Positions 58,735 through 64,000 of a DNA stretch of 64,000 bases are shown here, in pieces. The stretch covers positions 62,001 to 126,000 of the forward strand of contig SFOB01000004.1 in assembly GCA_004554075.1 (NCBI GenBank), in the 5' to 3' direction. Source of the stretch: Treponema sp. Lineage in GTDB: Bacteria > Spirochaetota > Spirochaetia > Treponematales > Treponemataceae. The stretch's first letter is position 1; every line of letters begins with the position of its first letter. Under the pieces are notes generated by a model. The model saw only the letters and a list, made by a program, of their open reading frames with translations. It did no database searches and was not told the DNA's origin. Position numbers and translations under genes: made by a program.

Positions 58735-60447
58735 GTGTCTGGCAAGATTCAATTCTTTTCCAGAGTAGGAAAGACGCGGATTATTCCGATTGGTTTAAAG
58801 ATGCTGCTCATCTTTATTATTCTGGTCCTGCTCTCAAACTTCATTACCAATTTTATTTCACTTCAGCTTACTCAAAGCCAAATCATCAATTTGAATAATA
58901 CGATTATGGTGAGCCAGCTTAAGGAACTTTATACTACATCATCAAATCAGTTTCAGATTTATTCTTATTCTGGTAACCGCGATGAAAGTATAGATACAAT
59001 GTGCAAGGTTGCCCGTACAGGTTTTGCTAATCCAAACAGTCTTGCTCTTGGTGTTACAGAAGAAGGTGGAATTGAATTTTTTTCTGATGCAAATGAACTT
59101 GCGGTTATTCCGGAATTTGATAAATCAGCCTTAAAGCTTATAAACAAAAATAAAGAAGAGAATATAGAAGAAGGTTCAATTTCTTTTGCCAGCCCTTATG
59201 GAGACTATTTTGGTGTTTATAAATATCAGGAAGACTGGGGCTATTATATAATCCGTGCAGAACTTCGTTCCGACCTGGAAAAATCAAATTACAGAATCTA
59301 TGGAATCATTTCTACCTTAATAATGATTTTTACCTTCCTCTTTGTTGCGGCAGGTTATATTACAATCCGCCGGGAGTTCCGATCTCTGCGTTCCTTTACA
59401 GATAACCTTATTGAAATGCAGAAGAAGAAACAGCTTTCCCTTATCGACATTTCAAAGGCACCAAATGATGATGTTACCTACATGGCTGCATCTTTCAACT
59501 CGCTTTCTATGCAGGTTAATAACCTGCTCGACACTTTCCAGAAATTCGTTTCTAAGGATATTGTTGCCAAGGCTTATGCCGGCCGCGACGTTGGTCTTGA
59601 AGGAAAGCAGCGTGATCTTGCAATGCTCTTCTCAGATGTTAAGAGCTTTACTTACCGAACAGAAACTCTTGGTAACGATATCATTGAAGTTTTGAATGTT
59701 CACTATAACCGTGTAATTCATAATGTTCATGAGAACTCGGGAATCGTTGGTTCTATTATTGGTGATGCAATTCTTGCCATCTACGGAACTTTGGAATCAA
59801 AACGTTCTAAGGCTTACAACGCTGTAATTTCTGCCTGGAACATTACAAGGGCAACTGCGGAACTGCGACAGGAAATGCAGGCCCGCCGCGAAGAAATTGA
59901 AAAGAAACGTAAGCTTACAGAATCAGAAGAAAAGGTTTTCCAGGCAGTTATGGTAGATGTTGGTGTCGGCATTGACGGAGGAAAGGTTTTCTACGGAACA
60001 ATCGGACGCAACGACTTTGAAGATCCTCGCCAGTCTCACATGACAAATACTGTAATCGGAGATACCGTAAACTCGGCTTCTCGTCTTGAAGGTCTCACAC
60101 GAATCTACCATATTCCGGTAGTTGTTTCTGAATCAATTAAAGATGAGGTAAGTGCAGAAACAGCACGCTATAAGTTTATTGAAATTGATACGGTTCAGGT
60201 AAAGGGAAAAACCAAGGGAAAGAAAATCTACTTCCCGTTTGATACGAACGAAATGGACGAAGCTTTGCTTGGAAAGTATGTAGAGTTTGAAGATGGCTTA
60301 AAGGCCTACTACGAAGGCGACTGGAAAACAGCCCGCAAAATATTCAAAGGTCTTGAACTGGATGTCACTCAGGTATTCCTTGAGCGAATGGGTACAAAGG
60401 GCGCACCTGCAGATTGGAGCGGAATATGGGCAATGACAACAAAATAA
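58735..60447 (+). CDS. Membrane class III adenylate/guanylate cyclase
   Basis: This 570-residue sensor cyclase has a transmembrane helix (about 22-45), a periplasmic Cache-like domain (about 50-190), a second helix, a HAMP-like linker and a C-terminal class III catalytic domain. The metal aspartates are in LFSDVKSFTY and IIGDAILAIYG, and the later TVIGDTVNSASRLEG is intact. The start is GTG 58735 with TGGAGG 7 nt upstream, not the longer frame through the repeat at 58687. cAMP is more likely than cGMP but the specificity residues were not checked. It heads a four-gene operon. Confidence 0.88.
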   Translation: MSGKIQFFSRVGKTRIIPIGLKMLLIFIILVLLSNFITNFISLQLTQSQIINLNNTIMVSQLKELYTTSSNQFQIYSYSGNRDESIDTMCKVARTGFANPNSLALGVTEEGGIEFFSDANELAVIPEFDKSALKLINKNKEENIEEGSISFASPYGDYFGVYKYQEDWGYYIIRAELRSDLEKSNYRIYGIISTLIMIFTFLFVAAGYITIRREFRSLRSFTDNLIEMQKKKQLSLIDISKAPNDDVTYMAASFNSLSMQVNNLLDTFQKFVSKDIVAKAYAGRDVGLEGKQRDLAMLFSDVKSFTYRTETLGNDIIEVLNVHYNRVIHNVHENSGIVGSIIGDAILAIYGTLESKRSKAYNAVISAWNITRATAELRQEMQARREEIEKKRKLTESEEKVFQAVMVDVGVGIDGGKVFYGTIGRNDFEDPRQSHMTNTVIGDTVNSASRLEGLTRIYHIPVVVSESIKDEVSAETARYKFIEIDTVQVKGKTKGKKIYFPFDTNEMDEALLGKYVEFEDGLKAYYEGDWKTARKIFKGLELDVTQVFLERMGTKGAPADWSGIWAMTTK

Positions 60448-61919
60448 CAGAAGAACAGAAATCAAATCAGATTCATAAAGAAGTAATGCTCTTTCTTGGA
60501 AAAGAGCTGGAGCGTATCCACCAGACTTCTTCCGAACAGACTTATAATATTGAAAAGGAATACGCAAAGACAAGAAAAAATCATTCGCCTTTTTCTGCAC
60601 TTATGCTCATAGGCTGTTTTCTTGTTGTACTTGCAATCGCCTTTATCATAACAAAAACTATTTCTTCAAAGAATGAAGATATTTCAGTAAGCGTTGCAGC
60701 CTTTGATGATCTTAATCTTAAAAATCTGCTGAATACAGTAGGTGCTGCTCAGACAAACTATGAAAATGCAGTAAAAAAGCGGGCCACAATTGAAGGAGAT
60801 ATGTCTGTTAAACTTAAGGCTGCAGACGAGACCCGTACTAATGATCTTTTTGTAATTGAGTCTATGACAAGACTTACAAAGAAAAAGAAGGCAGAACTAG
60901 AAGCTGAGGCAGACAAGAAATATAAGGAAGCTGTTGCTGCAATTCATGAAGAATATGACGGACAGCTTGTACAGGCCGATAAGGAAATTCAGGAATACAA
61001 AAGTCAGCTGGCAGAGTTCGATGCTGCAAAGGTTCAGGCCGCTCAGGAAAAAGAAAAGGCTCTCGATACAGAGCGTCGTGTAAAAGAACTTGAACAGAAA
61101 AAGATTAAAGACCTGTATGAACTTAGAATCAGCGAGTTGAATCAAAAACTGGCAGATACTCAGAAGCGCAGTTCAGAGGATATGCGAAGAGCTGTAGGTT
61201 CTGTTTCAGAACAGTATCAGGCAGAAATTGCTTTGCTGGATCCAAAACTGAATGATTCCAAGGCAGGCAAAATAATTGCAGAAACAAAAAAGTCTTCTGC
61301 AGCAGATTTTAACGGAGCTTCGACTTTGAATGCCCGTGGAATTACTTCACAAAATCTAACCGGCGCAATGAATGACTATCAGAAGCTTTATGATGATTAC
61401 AAATATCTTGATAAGGCTGTGGCAGCCCTTCCGCAGAAAAACTCAATTCCTTCGTATGTAGCGGCATCCCGTAAACTTGTAAATCAGATGGGAGCAGCCT
61501 TCACAAATACAGCAGTTTCCCTTTATAACGAGAATGCAGAACTTACTGGAAAAATCAACAGCCTTTCGGGAGAGCTTGCAGAAAGTCAGAAGCAGATAAA
61601 ACTTCAGCAGGCTTCTTATGAAGTTGCTTATGATAACCTTTTGTCTCTTGCAAAAACAAATGCCGTTCTTGTTTACGCAACTGATTATGAGAATATGCGC
61701 GTTTATATTGCAGAAAAGGCCCGTTATTTAATTACAGAAAATGGAGCAGATGCAGAGTTTAAGGCAGACAAGACTGTAAAAGGAAAAATCTTCCGGGACC
61801 AGGAGTCGGAAGAAGATTCTTTCTATTTTGTGGTTGGAAATGATAAAAACGGTAACAGATTTGAAGTAAACTTTGAAGCTATAGTACCTGGCACCCCTGT
61901 AAAGATTTTAAGCAAGTAA
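60426..61919 (+). CDS. Single-helix membrane protein with long coiled coil
   Basis: This 497-residue protein has a cytoplasmic N-terminus (about 1-55), one membrane helix (about 58-78) and a long coiled coil (about 100-270), then a helical region with further coiled coil around 370-400. The last ~90 residues contain beta-type segments. No family is recognised. The ATG lies inside the end of the cyclase gene (22-nt overlap) with a GGAG site upstream, so translation is coupled. Confidence 0.72.
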   Translation: MGNDNKITEEQKSNQIHKEVMLFLGKELERIHQTSSEQTYNIEKEYAKTRKNHSPFSALMLIGCFLVVLAIAFIITKTISSKNEDISVSVAAFDDLNLKNLLNTVGAAQTNYENAVKKRATIEGDMSVKLKAADETRTNDLFVIESMTRLTKKKKAELEAEADKKYKEAVAAIHEEYDGQLVQADKEIQEYKSQLAEFDAAKVQAAQEKEKALDTERRVKELEQKKIKDLYELRISELNQKLADTQKRSSEDMRRAVGSVSEQYQAEIALLDPKLNDSKAGKIIAETKKSSAADFNGASTLNARGITSQNLTGAMNDYQKLYDDYKYLDKAVAALPQKNSIPSYVAASRKLVNQMGAAFTNTAVSLYNENAELTGKINSLSGELAESQKQIKLQQASYEVAYDNLLSLAKTNAVLVYATDYENMRVYIAEKARYLITENGADAEFKADKTVKGKIFRDQESEEDSFYFVVGNDKNGNRFEVNFEAIVPGTPVKILSK

Positions 61920-61934
61920 TTGCGAATTTCTGCC

Positions 61935-61940
61935 GATAAT
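61935..61940 (+). promoter_or_regulatory. -10-like box abutting the unknown operon gene
   Basis: GATAAT ends 7 nt before ATG 61948, again without a Shine-Dalgarno. It may be an internal leaderless promoter. Confidence 0.4.
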
Positions 61941-61947
61941 AGTAATT

Positions 61948-63366
61948 ATGGAAGAGGAAAATTTTAGAGAAGCGCTGCAACAGGCGCTCAGCCAGAAACA
62001 GGAATGGTATAATTCAGAATGTCTCCAGGAATTGCTTAGTCAGTACAGGCTTTTGCATACCTGTGTAAAAAATCTTTATGAGGGTTTTGTAAAAAAATCC
62101 CTTATCGTTCCGGATCCTTATCGTCTTGATAAAAAGATTTCTGAAATTGTTGTACCTGATTCCAGTCCTTTTGCAGAAAGTGACATCCCAAATGTTTTTG
62201 GCTCACGTTTTTCTGATTACGAGACAATGCTGGATTATATTTGTACCTACTTCCGTTTTTCTACAGAAACTTTCACTCTTCAGAATGTAAAAAAACTTCT
62301 TGATTTTAATAAGGTCTTTGAATGGGATGACCTTTCCATGAATAATTCCCGCATGAACACTCGTGCTCTTGCAATGACAGTAAACAGCGCTAAAAACGGT
62401 GCACCTAATGTTGTTCAGAGTATGATTAACGACAGTGTTGCAAAGAGTGCCCAGGCTTCTAAGGCAATCGGCAAAATGCTTACAGAACTTGGAGTTTTCC
62501 AGCGGGAGCTTTATAAGGGCGGACTAAGAAAAGATTTATTTGAGCACCCGGATTTCAACAAAGCAAAGGCCGCAGAGTCTGCAGAAGGGGAGCTTGCTGA
62601 AATAAAAAGACTTTATACAAAGGTTACCGGAAAAAAGACTTTCTTCAACGATCTTGTAAACGAGATTGTAGAAGAAGATCATGGGCCGGATAAAGAGGCT
62701 AAGCAGGCGGCTGTTTTAGAAAAGCTTGCAATCAAAAATACAGGACGGGTTGAAACAAAGAAAAAGGCCGGCCCTGATACAAAAGAAATGCTTATGCAGG
62801 CTGTGCTTGCAGTAGGAGCAACCGCACCAACCTTGATTCAGCTTCACGGAAAACTTGCAGAAAATTTTGATGTGCTTTTTACCCGTAAGGCATCCTTGTG
62901 GAATAAACTCATGGCTTTATTAAGAAAAGCCTTTAATCTTAAAGAGCCGGAAAGAACCTGCCAGCTTCCAGTAAAGGATGGAAAGACAGGTGTAGAAAAA
63001 ATTCAGAAAATGAATGTAACTGAGTTTATGTCAGAGCTGGCAAAAAAAGAGCGCGTTTTCAATGGAATTGGAACAAAAGGAAATGAATATCACAGAATTG
63101 AAACTGCCAATGAGGATGCAATTCTCAGCTTTGTAAACAAACAGATTTCAGAACTTCAGTCTGAATTTGTCATCATAAATTCTCTGGATGCCTACTTTAA
63201 AAAAGAAGTTGCCAACGAATTTAAAGCCCGTGTAAAAGGTATGCAGATTGAACTTTCTGCCTTGCGTAATTCCATAATAAATGCTAATAAAAAGCGCAGC
63301 GAATATGTTTCTTATAAAGAAGAAGCTGAACAAATGAAAAAATTAGGAATAGCAGATAATGTCTAA
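61948..63366 (+). CDS. Unknown helical protein in the cyclase operon
   Basis: This 472-residue protein is mostly alpha-helical, with no signal peptide or membrane helix. It has no family I recognise. A hydrophobic helix around residues 285-305 (MLMQAVLAVGATAPTLIQL) and a C-terminal coiled coil (about 400-470) are visible. Its stop overlaps the start of the following binding-protein gene by 8 nt. The function is unknown; co-transcription with the cyclase suggests a shared process. Confidence 0.72.
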   Translation: MEEENFREALQQALSQKQEWYNSECLQELLSQYRLLHTCVKNLYEGFVKKSLIVPDPYRLDKKISEIVVPDSSPFAESDIPNVFGSRFSDYETMLDYICTYFRFSTETFTLQNVKKLLDFNKVFEWDDLSMNNSRMNTRALAMTVNSAKNGAPNVVQSMINDSVAKSAQASKAIGKMLTELGVFQRELYKGGLRKDLFEHPDFNKAKAAESAEGELAEIKRLYTKVTGKKTFFNDLVNEIVEEDHGPDKEAKQAAVLEKLAIKNTGRVETKKKAGPDTKEMLMQAVLAVGATAPTLIQLHGKLAENFDVLFTRKASLWNKLMALLRKAFNLKEPERTCQLPVKDGKTGVEKIQKMNVTEFMSELAKKERVFNGIGTKGNEYHRIETANEDAILSFVNKQISELQSEFVIINSLDAYFKKEVANEFKARVKGMQIELSALRNSIINANKKRSEYVSYKEEAEQMKKLGIADNV

Positions 63367-64000
63367 AAAAATCAAAAAAACTGCCGCAATCTTTTTTTTT
63401 GCGGCATTTATATTAACTTCATCCTTTGCCCAGGAAAATCCGGAAGGGCATGAAGAACTTACTCCAGAAGAACTTCTTGAGCTTGAGAATGCAGAAGAAA
63501 AGAAAGAAGCCGAAAAAGACCGCCTTCCTCAGGAGCTTCAGCAGAATTTTATAATTGTAGAAGGTGTTCGTGTACACGAGCTTAATCCTCAGGTTACAAA
63601 TTATTCAAGCGATTCACAGCTTCTAAACGGTTTGTTCGAAGGACTTTTTACAACAAGCCCTGTTACTCTTGAACCACAATATGCAATTGCAAAAGACTTT
63701 AAAATCTCCCGTGATAAAAAGCGCTGGACAATAACCCTGCGTGATGATGTTTATTTCAGTAACGGCGAAAAAATAACTGCAGAATCTGTTCGCGACAGCT
63801 GGCTTCGTCTGCTTGCAAATCCTAATGCTTCTTACTCTTCGCTTCTGGATATTGTCCGCGGCGCCGAAGCCTTCCGTACAGGCCGGGGAAATTATGATGA
63901 AGTTGGAATCTATGCAACTGCAGAAAATGTTCTTTCAGTTTATCTGAATTCTCCTGCAAATTATCTTCCCCGCATTTTATGCCATACAGCCTTCTCAGTA
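63359..64000 (+). CDS. Oligopeptide ABC transporter substrate-binding protein (cut by window edge)
   Basis: The first 214 residues of an SBP family 5 protein (OppA-like) are present. A signal peptide (about 1-24), a Glu-rich linker, then the fold core: YSSDSQLLNGLFEGLF, LEPQYAIAKDFKIS and WTITLRDDVYFSNGEKITA. It would collect peptides for an ABC importer. The start ATG overlaps the previous stop in ATGTCTAA. The rest lies beyond the window. Confidence 0.88.
   Translation, partial: MSKKIKKTAAIFFFAAFILTSSFAQENPEGHEELTPEELLELENAEEKKEAEKDRLPQELQQNFIIVEGVRVHELNPQVTNYSSDSQLLNGLFEGLFTTSPVTLEPQYAIAKDFKISRDKKRWTITLRDDVYFSNGEKITAESVRDSWLRLLANPNASYSSLLDIVRGAEAFRTGRGNYDEVGIYATAENVLSVYLNSPANYLPRILCHTAFSV

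Overview
The window looks like a piece of a spirochaete chromosome, most likely a gut, rumen or oral Treponema. The main reasons are a FlaB-type periplasmic flagellin with the spirochaete N-terminus (INHNMSAMFAQR), a type III glutamine synthetase, a bacterial XPB helicase with its partner protein, an SPFH protein, a class III cyclase, and moderately AT-rich DNA. No genus-level search was possible, so this is an inference from gene content.

Layout. 1-3974: an unknown membrane protein (cut by the left edge), an SPFH protein and a membrane-anchored 5'-nucleotidase. 4118-7207: the dnaX-ybaB-recR replication/repair operon. 7275-11612: STAS protein, flaB with a sigma-28 promoter, a zinc-ribbon membrane protein and a chemotaxis receptor. 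11846-21878: purD, a cytosolic GH5 glucanase, glnN, a GGDEF diguanylate cyclase, nnrDE, lgt and a MinD-like ATPase. 21950-28948: ctpA, rsmE, a WecG-type glycosyltransferase, recQ, tRNA-Leu(CAA) followed by odd tandem copies of its 3' end, and comM. 29259-34473: a GH63-like glycosidase, ppx and ppk. 34495-39576: a TsaC-like protein, a histidine phosphatase, and the XPB pair. 39748-40992: a PD-(D/E)XK-like nuclease gene followed by four 38-bp palindromes. 41019-43481: a PTS IIC permease divergent from a LacI regulator. 43492-48973: an accessory membrane cluster. 48975-64000: uvrC, a LamG/FN3 secreted protein, a long acidic TPR protein, an M24 peptidase, murJ, and a cyclase operon that ends in an oligopeptide-binding protein cut by the right edge.

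Most interesting region. At 43.5-49.0 kb, AT-rich DNA carries a membrane-bound LuxR-type regulator, two CPBP-family membrane proteins (one with an altered catalytic motif), an exported S41 peptidase-like protein, an envelope protein and several tiny membrane or lipoproteins. Near-identical dyads (GTAAC-N4-GTTAC) lie upstream of three of its transcription units, two of them with the same geometry over the predicted -35. This looks like a self-contained regulon, possibly for sensing or processing peptides in the envelope; the function is inferred.

Genome-wide feature. At least eight genes here start 6-7 nt after a TATAAT-like box and have no Shine-Dalgarno, so leaderless transcripts look common. 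Several terminator-like hairpins sit unusually close to start codons (the GH5 gene, lacI) and may be regulatory. Dispersed palindromic repeats also fill intergenic gaps.
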